A stretch of DNA of 64,000 nt from Prevotellaceae bacterium UBA6858 (GTDB taxonomy: Bacteria > Bacteroidota > Bacteroidia > Bacteroidales > Bacteroidaceae). The stretch spans positions 54,674 through 118,673 of the forward strand of contig DKDC01000017.1 of the NCBI GenBank assembly GCA_002451695.1, given 5' to 3'. The notes beneath the pieces are model-generated. The model searched no databases, was not told where the DNA came from, and saw nothing but the letters and a program-made list of their open reading frames with translations. The position numbers and the translations under genes are program-made. Shown piece after piece: positions 1-8,007 of this stretch; the stretch's first letter is position 1, and each line of letters starts with the position of its first letter.

Positions 1-918
1 CTTGCTTATAACGTAGCTCTTGCCCCGCTCGAGGTCGTCGATTTTCTCTATCGGGCTGATTACGGCGGCAGTGCCGCAAGCCCCCGCCTCCTCGAACGTG
101 TCGAGCTCCTCTTCGGGAATGGGGCGCACCTCAACTTTCATGCCAAGGTCTTTGGCGAGCTGCTGCAGGCTGTTGTTGGTTATGGAGGGAAGCACGGACG
201 ACGACTTGGGCGTGATGTAGGTGTTGTTCTTTATTCCGAAGAAGTTTGCCGCGCCGCACTCGTCGATGTATTTCTTTTCCTTTGCGTCGAGATAGAACTC
301 GCACGAATATCCTTTTTCGTGGGCGATGTTGTTTGCCACAAGGCTTGCCGCATAGTTGCCGCCAACCTTGTAGCGTCCCGTGCCGAGCGGTGCGGCGCGG
401 TCGAAATCGCGTATTATGACGTAGTTGGAGCTTGCGAACCCGCCCTTGAAGTAAGGGCCTACGGGGGTTACGAAAATGAGGAACATATACTCGCTTGCGG
501 GGTGTACGCCCACCTGTGCGCTCGTGCCGATGAGCAGCGGCCTTATATATAATGAGGCGTCATGGCCGTATGGCGGCACAAACTCGCGGTTAAGCTCCAC
601 GACCTTCACAACCATCTTCTCGAACAAGTCTGTGGGCAGTTCGGGCATCATGATGCCGCGGCAGGTGCTCTGCAGACGCTCGGCGTTAGCCCTCATGCGG
701 AATATCCTCACCTTGCCGTCCTTGCAGCCGTGGGCCTTCAGCCCCTCGAAAGCCTCCTGCCCGTAGTGCAGGCAGGTGGCGGCCATGTGTATGTTGAGCG
801 TCGTGTCTGACGACACCTCTATCTCGCCCCATTTGCCGTTGCGGTAGCAGCAGCGCACATTGTAGTTTGTGGGGATATAGCCGAATTTAAGATTTTGCCA
901 GTCAATATTCTTTTCCAT
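1..918 (-). CDS. ilvE: branched-chain amino acid aminotransferase (3' end outside window)
   Basis: PLP-dependent transamination of leucine, isoleucine and valine with 2-oxoglutarate, cytoplasmic. The minus-strand frame is open from an ATG at 918 to the window edge (306 codons); the family runs to about 340 residues, so only the C-terminal tail is missing. Fold-type IV aminotransferase features are visible: the PLP lysine lies in GRYKVGGNYAASL (Lys184), followed by a segment reading ECGAANFFGIK and, near the edge, EEAGACGTAAVISPI, the usual cofactor-phosphate loop. A TAATTTTG -7-like box lies on the minus strand at 953-960, about 35 bases upstream of the start. It is divergent from the exbB operon. 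Could in principle be a D-amino acid transaminase relative, but the motifs fit IlvE better. Confidence 0.93.
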   Translation of the reverse strand, partial: MEKNIDWQNLKFGYIPTNYNVRCCYRNGKWGEIEVSSDTTLNIHMAATCLHYGQEAFEGLKAHGCKDGKVRIFRMRANAERLQSTCRGIMMPELPTDLFEKMVVKVVELNREFVPPYGHDASLYIRPLLIGTSAQVGVHPASEYMFLIFVTPVGPYFKGGFASSNYVIIRDFDRAAPLGTGRYKVGGNYAASLVANNIAHEKGYSCEFYLDAKEKKYIDECGAANFFGIKNNTYITPKSSSVLPSITNNSLQQLAKDLGMKVEVRPIPEEELDTFEEAGACGTAAVISPIEKIDDLERGKSYVISK

Positions 919-1316
919 GTTGCATTTTATTTTCCAATTGTCTATTCAACCACAAAATTACGGAAATTATTGATACCGTTAACGGATATGAAACAATCTT
1001 GTGGCGTAGCCGGGGAAAAGTAACCCGGCCAAACGGCGGTTGCGGCAAAAATGCAAAGCGAACAATGCAAGCGCATCCTGCGGCGCGCCCGGCACGCAAA
1101 GTAAGGGTGCGCCGTGAACGGTTTTGTTTGCCAATCGTATTAATGTGGAGCTTTTTTTTACGGACAGGCAAAAAAAAGCGCAAAATTCCCGCTTATTTTT
1201 TGCGGTTACCGAATAAAAGAGTAATTTTGTTCGTGCAATATAATAGCATACTCAAAACAGGAAATTAATCAATAAATTAAAAATCAAACATTAATCGTAA
1301 AACAAAATCATTAAAG
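919..1316. other. divergent intergenic region between ilvE and exbB
   Basis: 398 bases with no gene. It holds a -7-like box for ilvE (minus, 953-960) and the exbB promoter (plus, 1199-1229). The middle is rich in short A and T runs (1151-1200). I see no riboswitch-like structure and no copy of the dispersed repeat. Confidence 0.6.
1199..1229 (+). promoter_or_regulatory. Bacteroidota-type promoter for the exbB operon
   Basis: TTTG at 1199-1202, a 19-base spacer and TAATTTTG at 1222-1229 match the Bacteroidota -33/-7 consensus (TTTG, 19-21 bases, TAnnTTTG). It lies 87 bases before the exbB start. Confidence 0.7.
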
Positions 1317-2159
1317 ATGGAAACAACAGTTAAGTCTCCAAAGGCTTCTCCGAAGCCTAAGGCAACAAAAAGCGCAGGCTTCAAAGGCGTGAAAGCTGCG
1401 TGGCTTGTAATGGTAGTTTGCTTCGTTATAGCATTCTGCTTCTACAAATTCGTTCTCGGTGCTCCGGGCAACTTCCAGGGCGGCGATCCCGCAAACCAGC
1501 CTATTCAGGGCAACCTTCTCGGTACGATGTACAAGGGCGGTTTCATGGTGCCTATCATCCTCACCTGCCTCCTCACCGACTTCGCGCTCATCATTGAACG
1601 CTACTTCGCGCTTCGCACCGCTTTCGGCAAGACAAGCCTCGTGAAGTTCGTGGAGGGCATCAAGGCTGCGCTCGCAGCAAAGGACCTCGACAAGGCGCAG
1701 AAGCTTTGCGACCAGCAGAGAGGCTCTGTTGCAAACGTGGTTTCCGCAACTCTCCGCAAGTATAAGGAAATGGAGGCAGACACCGTTCTCACAAAGGAAC
1801 AGAAGGTGCTCGCAATCCAGAAGGAACTCGAAGAGAGCACTGCATTGGAAATGCCTATGCTCCAGCAGAACCTCCCCATCCTCGCGACCCTGACGACCCT
1901 CGGTACTCTTTTCGGACTTTTCGGAACGGTGATGGGTATGATTCGTTCGTTCGCATCTCTTGCAGGTGAGGGCGGTACTGACTCAGCTATGCTTTCCGTG
2001 GGTATTTCCGAGGCTCTTGTGAACACCGCATCTGGTATCGCAACCGCAGCCTTCGCACTCATGGGCTACAACTACTACACTAACAAGATCGACAAACTTA
2101 CGTTCAGCCTCGACGAAGTAGGCTTCACAATCGTACAGACTTTCTCGGCTACTCACTAA
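1317..2159 (+). CDS. exbB: MotA/TolQ/ExbB proton channel family protein
   Basis: Inner-membrane proton channel subunit of the Ton motor, which uses the proton gradient to power TonB-dependent outer-membrane receptors. 280 residues. Membrane segments are visible near 29-48, 72-95, 184-208 and 228-250; the last two, with LGTLFGLFGTVMGMI and EALVNTASGIATAA, are the conserved MotA/TolQ/ExbB core. A charged cytoplasmic loop (about 100-180) separates them, as in the family. The extra N-terminal helix is common in Bacteroidota ExbB. It is first in an operon with two exbD genes and tonB (gaps of 11-25 bases), behind a clear promoter. TolQ is the alternative, but the tonB partner favours ExbB. Confidence 0.93.
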   Translation: METTVKSPKASPKPKATKSAGFKGVKAAWLVMVVCFVIAFCFYKFVLGAPGNFQGGDPANQPIQGNLLGTMYKGGFMVPIILTCLLTDFALIIERYFALRTAFGKTSLVKFVEGIKAALAAKDLDKAQKLCDQQRGSVANVVSATLRKYKEMEADTVLTKEQKVLAIQKELEESTALEMPMLQQNLPILATLTTLGTLFGLFGTVMGMIRSFASLAGEGGTDSAMLSVGISEALVNTASGIATAAFALMGYNYYTNKIDKLTFSLDEVGFTIVQTFSATH

Positions 2160-2182
2160 TCAACAACAAGAAAGGTTAAATC

Positions 2183-2791
2183 ATGGGACGTTTTAAATTA
2201 AAGAAACAAGATGTCTACATAGACATGACTGCTATGAGCGACGTCACTGTCCTTCTGCTTACCTTCTTTATGTTGACTTCTACTTTCATCAAGCCCGAAC
2301 CCGTAAAGGTTAACACCCCGGGCTCAGTATCGGACATCAAAATACCGGAATCAAACATCGTTACCATCTTGGTCGAGAAGAGCGGGAAGATATTCCTCTC
2401 AATGGACAAGAAAGGCGACCTGATGTCGGTTCTCGACGAAATGCAGGAAAAGTACGGCGTGGAGTTCGACGCAAAGCAAAAGAAGAACTTCGGGCTTCTC
2501 CCCGCATTCGGCATGCCCTTCGGACAGCTGCCCAGCTTCCTCAACGAGGATCCTGAAACACAGACAGCCTACCTGAAGAGTGCGCAGAACCCCGGCGTCC
2601 CGTGCGACAGCCTGCACAACGAGTTTAAGGACTGGATACAGTGCGCACGCGACGTGAACCCGAACTTGCGCATTGCCATCAAGGCTGATGCAAAGGCTCC
2701 TTACAAAGTGATTAAAACAGTGATGAACTCTCTTCAGGACATCAAGGAGAACCGTTACAACCTGATAACGGCCTTGAAGACCGAAGAATAA
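2183..2791 (+). CDS. exbD: ExbD/TolR family biopolymer transport protein (first copy)
   Basis: Single-span stator partner of ExbB in the Ton motor. 202 residues: short basic N-terminus, one membrane helix at about 19-36 carrying the family's essential aspartate (Asp20 in MSDVTVLLLTFFM), then a periplasmic domain. The periplasmic part is longer than in a typical ExbD of about 140 residues: an extra stretch from roughly residue 85 to 150, rich in Gly, Pro and Phe and with two cysteines, interrupts the usual fold before the final KADAKAPYKVIKTVMNSLQD element. Lies 23 bases after exbB. Paired, unequal exbD genes are typical of Bacteroidota. Confidence 0.92.
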   Translation: MGRFKLKKQDVYIDMTAMSDVTVLLLTFFMLTSTFIKPEPVKVNTPGSVSDIKIPESNIVTILVEKSGKIFLSMDKKGDLMSVLDEMQEKYGVEFDAKQKKNFGLLPAFGMPFGQLPSFLNEDPETQTAYLKSAQNPGVPCDSLHNEFKDWIQCARDVNPNLRIAIKADAKAPYKVIKTVMNSLQDIKENRYNLITALKTEE

Positions 2792-2802
2792 TTATAGATG
2801 AT

Positions 2803-3462
2803 ATGGCAAAATTAGGTAGCAGCAAGCAGAAAAAATTTAGTTGCCGCATAGACTTTACGCCTATGGTGGACATGAACATGTTGCTGATCTGCTTCTTCAT
2901 GCTCTGTACATCTATGATTAAGCCACAGACTATGGAGATCAACATGCCTTCGAACAAGGAGGACATGAAAGAAGATCAGCGTAACCAGGTGAAAGCTTCG
3001 GAGGCTGTAACGATACTTATGGACAAGGACAACAAGATTTACTATTATGAAGGTATTCCTGAAATCAACACTTTGAAGGAGACCTCATACGGTAAGGACG
3101 GTCTGCGCGCGTTCTTGCAGCGCCGCAACGCCGTTGCCCTGAACAAAGTCAACAAGCTCAAAGAAGAAAGAATCAAGAACGCCAGCTCAGACCCGCGTGT
3201 TATGGCACAGCAGGATGAGGCTTTCCGCAAGCGTCTCTCGGAGATAAAGAGCGAAAAGGGCGTGCCTAATGTTATTATCAAAGCCACGGACGAGGCTATC
3301 TACGAGAACTTGATCAATGTGCTCGACGAGATGCAGATTTGCGGTATTGGTAAGTATGTGATTGACAAAATCAGCGACTTCGACAAGAAGATGATTGACC
3401 ACTACAAGGGAGAGCATCCCGAAAGTGCGGCGGCATCTTCCGAACCTGCTGGCGCGAAATAA
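2803..3462 (+). CDS. exbD: ExbD/TolR family biopolymer transport protein (second copy)
   Basis: Second ExbD-type subunit, 219 residues, 11 bases after the first. The N-terminal motif FTPMVDMNMLLICFFML holds the membrane helix (about 21-40) and the proton-path aspartate at residue 23. The periplasmic domain differs strongly from that of the first copy, with a lysine- and arginine-rich insert at about 95-150 and a final NVIIKATDEAIYENLINVLDEMQ segment, which is the recognisable ExbD end-domain helix. The Ala/Ser/Pro/Glu-rich tail is probably disordered. Two different ExbD subunits probably assemble with one ExbB pentamer; that is inference from the operon. Confidence 0.92.
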   Translation: MAKLGSSKQKKFSCRIDFTPMVDMNMLLICFFMLCTSMIKPQTMEINMPSNKEDMKEDQRNQVKASEAVTILMDKDNKIYYYEGIPEINTLKETSYGKDGLRAFLQRRNAVALNKVNKLKEERIKNASSDPRVMAQQDEAFRKRLSEIKSEKGVPNVIIKATDEAIYENLINVLDEMQICGIGKYVIDKISDFDKKMIDHYKGEHPESAAASSEPAGAK

Positions 3463-3487
3463 AAACAACTAATTAGCGAAGTATATT

Positions 3488-4309
3488 ATGGCAAAAATGG
3501 ATTTAACATCTAAATCATGGTGCGAAATGGTGTTTGCCGGTCGCAACCAGTCCTACGGAGCTTATCAGTTGCGCGCTGAGTTGGGAAAACGTAACCAGAT
3601 AGCCTTGTTGGTGGTCATTGCACTCATCGTTGTAGGTCTTTTGGTTCCCCTCTTCCTCAAGTTTGTCATCCCGAAGAAACAGGACGACACGATTACGGAA
3701 GTAACCAACTTCTCAAGGCTGAAAGAGGCCGAGGTGAAGGACCAGCACATCAAGAAAGTGCAGCCCAAGGAGCCTCAGCAGGAAGTGCAGCGCATCAAGA
3801 GTTCTATCAAGTTCACCGCCCCTGTCATCAAGGAAGACAACCAGGTTAACGAGGCGGACGAAATGAAGACCCAGGAGGCTCTCGGTAAGTCGCAGCTCGC
3901 AATTTCCATCGCCGATGTTAAGGGTAACGATGAGGAACACGGTCAGGATGTTGCCGACCTCAAGGAGGTGATAACCTCACAAAAGGATGAGACAAAGGTT
4001 TACACCGTGGTTGAGCAGATGCCTTCGTTCCCGGGAGGTGAGGAGGCACTCTTGAGATACATCGGTTCGCACATCAAGTACCCCTCTGTGGCTCTCGAAC
4101 AGGGCATACAGGGCTTGGTAATGCTGCGTTTCGTTGTAAACCCCGACGGTCATGTGGGTGAGGTGCAGGTTCTCAAGAGCCTTGACCCCTATTGCGACCG
4201 CGAGGCAAAGCGTGTGATTCAGAGCTTGCCCAAGTTCATTCCCGGTAAGCAGCAGGGACGTGCGGTTGCCGTATGGTACACCTGCCCCGTGCGCTTCCAG
4301 ATCGACTAA
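3488..4309 (+). CDS. tonB: energy transducer TonB
   Basis: Links the ExbB/ExbD motor to outer-membrane TonB-dependent receptors. 273 residues. The N-terminal NQSYGAYQLR motif (20-29) is typical of Bacteroidota TonB, followed by one membrane helix (about 38-60), a Lys/Gln/Glu-rich periplasmic linker (65-165) and a TonB C-terminal domain (about 172-273) with SFPGGEEALLRYI, IQGLVMLRFVV and PKFIPGKQQGRAVAVWYT. Last gene of the compact exbB-exbD-exbD-tonB run and followed by a hairpin terminator at 4397. Its C-terminal domain is very like that of the orphan TonB at 22379. Confidence 0.94.
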   Translation: MAKMDLTSKSWCEMVFAGRNQSYGAYQLRAELGKRNQIALLVVIALIVVGLLVPLFLKFVIPKKQDDTITEVTNFSRLKEAEVKDQHIKKVQPKEPQQEVQRIKSSIKFTAPVIKEDNQVNEADEMKTQEALGKSQLAISIADVKGNDEEHGQDVADLKEVITSQKDETKVYTVVEQMPSFPGGEEALLRYIGSHIKYPSVALEQGIQGLVMLRFVVNPDGHVGEVQVLKSLDPYCDREAKRVIQSLPKFIPGKQQGRAVAVWYTCPVRFQID

Positions 4310-4396
4310 GGCGACGATTGTGTAAGGACATGAAAAATCCGCCTGTGTTTCACAGTTTTCGGATTTGAAGTTCCGGCACAGCATAACAATCAGAAT

Positions 4397-4432
4397 AAAA
4401 GCCGGCTCGTTTGCGAGTTGGCTTTTATTTTT
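4397..4432 (+). terminator. intrinsic terminator after tonB
   Basis: A 13-base-pair stem (4397-4409 with 4414-4426, two G-U pairs) with a four-base loop, followed by ATTTTT. It separates tonB from the PstS-like gene and argues against reading that gene from an upstream TTG at 4411, which would lie inside the hairpin. Confidence 0.75.
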
Positions 4433-4506
4433 CAAAACAGGCTGCGAGTGGCGCACAGGCACACCCACAGCTTTCATTTCAAACACGAACATTAGAAATA
4501 CCTATT

Positions 4507-5442
4507 ATGAAAAGAATGATTCTTGTGGCGGCTTCGCTGTTTGCCCTGTTCACGCTCGCATCCTGCGGCGGGGACAAGAAGCCGCAGGGCGACCCCGACC
4601 TCATTACGGTGGCGATTGACGAAACCTTCAAGCCGGTGATGGAAGAGGAGATGCACCAGTTCAACCTGCAATATCCCGAAGCCACGTTCAAGCACTATTA
4701 TTGCAGCGAGTCAGAGGCGTTGCAGATGCTCCTTGACGACAGCGTGCGCTCATGCCTCGCCACGCGCCAGCTATCCGACAAGGAAAAGGCGTTGCTCCAA
4801 AGCCGCAGCCTGAACGTGATGACCGAGCGCATCGCCACCGACGGAATTGCGCTTATCGTCAACCGAACCAACCCAGACACGCTTATATCCACAAACGACG
4901 TTTTCCGCATTGTAACAGGACAGCTCACCCGCTGGGAGCAGATTAAATACGCCCGCCAGAGCGGCGAGATACAGCTTGTTTTCGACAACACCCAGTCGTC
5001 AACCGTGCGCTATGTGGAGGATTCTATCTGTGGCGGAAAGGCGCTCAAAGGCAATGTTTACGCCCAAAAGTCAAACGAGGCGGTGATCGACTACATCACC
5101 TCCAACCCAAAGGCAATCGGCATAATAGGGGTTGACTGGCTGCGCAACGAAAGCGACACCACAAACCTGTCGTTCCTGCCAAAAATCCGCGTGATGAGCG
5201 TCAGCAACTCTTCAATCCCTGAAGTTGACAACAGCTACAAGCCTTTCCAGGCCTACATAGCCCTCGGCAACTACCCATACGTACGCGCAGTTTACTACAT
5301 GACCACCGACCCGCTCATGCAGGGCAAGGCGCGCTACTTCTACCATTTCCTTGCCGAGCAGAAAGGGCAGTTGATAATAACCAAGGCTTCCCAGCTTCTG
5401 CCGTGGATGCGCGTGCAGTTCAAGGAAGTGAACATAAGGTGA
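4507..5442 (+). CDS. PstS-like substrate-binding lipoprotein
   Basis: Periplasmic binding protein of the phosphate/tungstate type II fold (PBP-like domain), 311 residues, probably anchored as a lipoprotein. The ATG at 4507 gives a signal peptide ending in the lipobox LASC (Cys20); longer starts would place the signal inside the chain. The body shows the typical ITVAIDETFKPVMEE opening, ATRQLSDKE, GIALIVNRTNPDTLIST and a QSSTVRYVED ligand-loop-like segment. No phosphate permease or ATPase gene is nearby. The gene follows a Ton operon, an arrangement common in Bacteroidota, so a direct phosphate role is not established. A terminator at 4397 suggests partly independent expression. Confidence 0.82.
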   Translation: MKRMILVAASLFALFTLASCGGDKKPQGDPDLITVAIDETFKPVMEEEMHQFNLQYPEATFKHYYCSESEALQMLLDDSVRSCLATRQLSDKEKALLQSRSLNVMTERIATDGIALIVNRTNPDTLISTNDVFRIVTGQLTRWEQIKYARQSGEIQLVFDNTQSSTVRYVEDSICGGKALKGNVYAQKSNEAVIDYITSNPKAIGIIGVDWLRNESDTTNLSFLPKIRVMSVSNSSIPEVDNSYKPFQAYIALGNYPYVRAVYYMTTDPLMQGKARYFYHFLAEQKGQLIITKASQLLPWMRVQFKEVNIR

Positions 5443-5491
5443 GGTTGAAAAACAAGAAAACAGGAAAACGGAAACAAATCCCTCCTGTCTC

Positions 5492-5527
5492 AAAATCCGC
5501 AGTGCTTTCAGGCGTTGCGGATTTTTC
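5492..5527 (+). terminator. intrinsic terminator after the PstS-like gene
   Basis: AAAATCCGCA at 5492-5501 pairs with TGCGGATTTT at 5516-5525, giving a 10-base-pair stem with a T-run end, 50 bases after the stop codon. Confidence 0.75.
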
Positions 5528-5710
5528 GTCCTGACAATCCCCAAATTGTTTCGCCGCACCAAAGGTGTTTTTCAAAACATCCTGCATTGCAGAACGTACA
5601 TAAGCCCTGCCAGTTATGATAGCAGAATTTGCAAGTTAGCCGTTTTATGGTAACTGTTTGATATGCAGTGTTTTGTGCTAAACATTGAAATAATGCTTAA
5701 TGATGTGGTT

Positions 5711-5886
5711 TTCAGTATGTTGCAAGTGGCGCAAAAAAGGTCTGATGTAGTTTTAATTATATCAGACATAATTTTTCCTGCATAGGACATAGTTTTTCCC
5801 ATGTCCCATACTGTTTCCGGGGTGTTTTGGAAAGAGCAATCGGTTTGCGCTTTGCGCCATTTGTAGGGGCGTATTGCATACGCCCT
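5711..5886 (+). repeat. dispersed intergenic repeat, copy 1
   Basis: Core 5733-5800: A-run, imperfect palindrome with arms 5740-5749 and 5758-5767, then T-rich 21-base units. The GC-rich palindrome lies at 5863-5886, preceded by TTTGCGCCATTT as in copies 2, 5 and 11 (in their own orientation). It sits between the convergent PstS-like gene and the gamma-carbonic anhydrase gene. The rest of the 657-base gap 5443-6099 holds a terminator (5492) and no gene; an open minus-strand frame here comes from the repeat itself. Confidence 0.85.
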
Positions 5887-6099
5887 GCGGAGGTGCAAAT
5901 TACAGATTAATTGATTGCAGTATCATAGTGTGGCGTATGGCGTACAACCAACACGCAACCGCTCAAACCATGTCCACGAAATCACAAAAACGGCGCACTT
6001 CGGGCGTATGCAATACACCAAATGGAGACACAACTCTTAGATTGGCAGGGAACAGGCCGCTTGGGAAATAAACGATCTGGTATGCCCTTGAACTGCGGC

Positions 6100-6600
6100 T
6101 TACTTGTAAAACTCTTTCAGCTTTACATATTCTTCGGCAAACCATTCCGCCTCGCCCGGGTCGGCGGCCTTGTTCATCTTTTTAGCGGGGACTCCCGCCC
6201 AAATTTCGTGTGCGCCCACCTTTGTCTTGCCGAGAACCACCGCTCCTGCGGCCACCACCGCGCCCTCGCCGATTTCCGCCCCGTCAAGCACCACGGCGTT
6301 CATGCCTATCAGCGCACCTTTGCGCACGGTGCAGGCGTGCACTATCGCGCCATGCCCAAGCGTAACATCGTCCTCCAACACCACGGGAAAACCGCCCGCC
6401 TGGTGAATGCAGGCGTTGTCCTGCACATTCACGCGGTTGCCCATCCTCACGCCGTCAACGTCGGCGCGTATCACGGCCGAGAACCAAACGCTGCAGTCGT
6501 CGCCCATGGTGATGTCGCCAATGAGCGTGGCGTTTTCTGAAAAATAGCAGTTCTTTCCCCATTTGGGGCTTTTATCCTTGAAATCCTTAATAAGAGCCAT
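6100..6600 (-). CDS. gamma-carbonic anhydrase family protein (hexapeptide repeat)
   Basis: 166 residues forming a left-handed beta helix from hexapeptide repeats (about 22-150). The three metal-binding histidines of gamma-class carbonic anhydrases are in place: His66 in DNACIHQ, then His83 and His88 in LGHGAIVHAC. Family members (YrdA, PaaY, CaiE-like) include zinc-dependent anhydrases and proteins of unknown substrate, so enzymatic activity is likely but not certain. Expressed alone from a good promoter at 6626-6656 on the minus strand; the start ATG at 6600 is only about 26 bases downstream of the -7 box. Confidence 0.9.
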   Translation of the reverse strand: MALIKDFKDKSPKWGKNCYFSENATLIGDITMGDDCSVWFSAVIRADVDGVRMGNRVNVQDNACIHQAGGFPVVLEDDVTLGHGAIVHACTVRKGALIGMNAVVLDGAEIGEGAVVAAGAVVLGKTKVGAHEIWAGVPAKKMNKAADPGEAEWFAEEYVKLKEFYK

Positions 6601-6625
6601 AATGTTTTGTATTCTGATTTGTGTG

Positions 6626-6656
6626 CAAAGGTATGAATTTGCTCTCTCCGGACAAA
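6626..6656 (-). promoter_or_regulatory. promoter of the gamma-carbonic anhydrase gene
   Basis: On the minus strand TTTG (6653-6656), 19 bases, then TACCTTTG (6626-6633): a full match to the Bacteroidota consensus. Confidence 0.7.
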
Positions 6657-6803
6657 ATCATCCGCCGTTGCACGCAATGGGGCGGGAAAGCGGCAGCGCA
6701 GAAAAAATGCGGTATTTTATCGAATTTGCAACAGCAAAAACCGGGAAAATATCGAAGTGGGAAGCCATGATTTTGGAAATTCATCGAAGTTCACGACCCG
6801 AAA

Positions 6804-6835
6804 ATTGGAGGTTTGCCGAAGTGTGGTTATCTTTG
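6804..6835 (+). promoter_or_regulatory. promoter of the HNH endonuclease gene
   Basis: ATTG ending at 6807, a 20-base spacer and TATCTTTG at 6828-6835. It leaves a leader of about 90 bases before the start codon at 6934. Confidence 0.5.
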
Positions 6836-6933
6836 TGGTATAAATCGAGGTGATTATGGTTTCAAAAAGACTTGCCAAACTACGGTAATGCGCCTTTGGG
6901 AGACGGCGATAATAATTTTTCAAAGGGGTAAAT

Positions 6934-7710
6934 ATGGTTAACAAATGGACATGGGAGGAAACTGTTATAGCTTTTAACGTGTACTGTAAAATTCCGTTCA
7001 AGGATAGTAGCAAGACAAATCCCCTTATAATAAGGTATGCCAAACTCATTGGACGAACTCCAAGTGCGCTTAATATGAAAATTGGAAATTTGGGGCGGCT
7101 TGACCCTAAGTTGAAGGAAAGGGGAATTGCTGGCTTGGCGCACGGAGCTAAGGTGGAGCAAGAGGTCTGGAACGAGTTTTACAAAAATCCGGACAAGTTT
7201 GTTTACGAAAGTGAGTGCTTGATAGCCAAATATGCAAAGACGGATGTCTGGAGTGTGGCAAATATAGATGTTGGCAATTTGCCGGAAGGCAAGGAGCGTT
7301 TAGCCTTAGTCAAACAAAGGGTAAACCAGTCATTTTTCCGTTCCGCAGTAATGTGTTCATATAACAACAGGTGCTGCATATCAGGCGTAGGCAATCCGGA
7401 ACTGTTAGAGGCTTGTCATATTGTAGATTGGAGCGATGATAAAACTAATCGAAGCAATCCGGAAAACGGTTTGTGCCTAAACTCTTTATTTCATAAAGCA
7501 TACGACAAATATCTTATATCTATAACGCCCGACTATAATGTTATCATATCAGAAGAAATGATTGAAAGAACTGAAGACGGAACTTTCAAAGATTATCTTC
7601 GCGGGCTTCAAAACAGGAAGTTAATCATGCCTAATCGTTTTTATCCGAACCCGGATTTTTTGGATGATCATTATAGAAGGTTCTTGAAAAGGCAGGTCAC
7701 CCTCAAATAA
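6934..7710 (+). CDS. stand-alone HNH endonuclease
   Basis: 258 residues. The N-terminal part (1-110) carries the module usual in this family, with WTWEETVIAFNVYCKIPF and GRTPSALNMKIGNLGRLDP, probably a DNA-contacting helical domain. The C-terminal nuclease domain (about 140-250, HNH_2 type) has CCISG (147-151), the catalytic His162 in ACHIVDW, Asn178 in ENGLCLNSLFHKAYD and His187. No methyltransferase, specificity subunit or integrase is beside it, so restriction, homing or defence is open. The gene is clearly more AT-rich than its neighbours and sits alone next to tRNA-Lys, which suggests recent acquisition. Confidence 0.87.
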   Translation: MVNKWTWEETVIAFNVYCKIPFKDSSKTNPLIIRYAKLIGRTPSALNMKIGNLGRLDPKLKERGIAGLAHGAKVEQEVWNEFYKNPDKFVYESECLIAKYAKTDVWSVANIDVGNLPEGKERLALVKQRVNQSFFRSAVMCSYNNRCCISGVGNPELLEACHIVDWSDDKTNRSNPENGLCLNSLFHKAYDKYLISITPDYNVIISEEMIERTEDGTFKDYLRGLQNRKLIMPNRFYPNPDFLDDHYRRFLKRQVTLK

Positions 7711-7790
7711 ACGATAATGAATCTTGATACTCAGATTAGATTTGCAAAATAATTCCCTTTGCGGATAAGGATATGGTTATAAAGCTAATG

Positions 7791-7820
7791 AAACAGGGCT
7801 TCGTTTATGAAGCCCTGTTT
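7791..7820. terminator. bidirectional hairpin between the HNH gene and tRNA-Lys
   Basis: Perfect 12-base-pair stem (7791-7802 with 7809-7820) and a six-base loop. It lies just 3' of tRNA-Lys (minus strand) and about 80 bases past the HNH stop, so it can end both transcripts; the T-runs are short (three T). Confidence 0.6.
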
Positions 7821-7821
7821 G

Positions 7822-7894
7822 TGATCCGCTTGGGGCTCGAACCCAAGACCCCAACATTAAAAGTGTTGTGCTCTACCTGCTGAGCTAGCGGATC
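7822..7894 (-). tRNA. tRNA-Lys (anticodon TTT)
   Basis: 73 bases on the minus strand without an encoded CCA. A seven-base-pair acceptor stem (GATCCGC with GCGGATC), D-arm TAGCTCAGCAGGTAGAGCA, an anticodon arm with CTTTTAA centred on TTT, and T-arm with GGTTCGAGCCC are all present; the discriminator is A. Promoter at 7921-7952, hairpin at 7791-7820. Confidence 0.96.
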
Positions 7895-7920
7895 GACCTT
7901 TGTCTGCCGTTAAGCGAGTG

Positions 7921-7952
7921 CAAAAATACGGAGTTATTTCAAACCTGCCAAA
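7921..7952 (-). promoter_or_regulatory. promoter of tRNA-Lys
   Basis: On the minus strand TTTG (7949-7952), 20 bases, TATTTTTG (7921-7928), ending about 26 bases before the mature tRNA 5' end. Confidence 0.6.
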
Positions 7953-8007
7953 TTTTTGCCGCTATAATTTGCCTGTGCGCCTGTTTTCTTCATAAGCCGT
8001 GTGCGCT

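Larger units (their letters stand above)
6601..6933. other. divergent intergenic region before the HNH gene
   Basis: 333 bases between two divergent genes. Each side has a promoter (6626-6656 minus, 6804-6835 plus). The stretch 6840-6930 is a leader of the HNH gene with no obvious structure. Small open frames here have no support. Confidence 0.55.

Noticed and set aside
5614..5898. 94-codon minus-strand frame starting within the repeat
   Set aside because: It consists of repeat copy 1 and its flanks; kept only as an observation about the heptad frame, not as a gene.
6600..7900. attachment-site duplication around the HNH gene
   Set aside because: I looked for a second copy of the tRNA-Lys 3' end between 6600 and 7800 and saw none; no integrase either.
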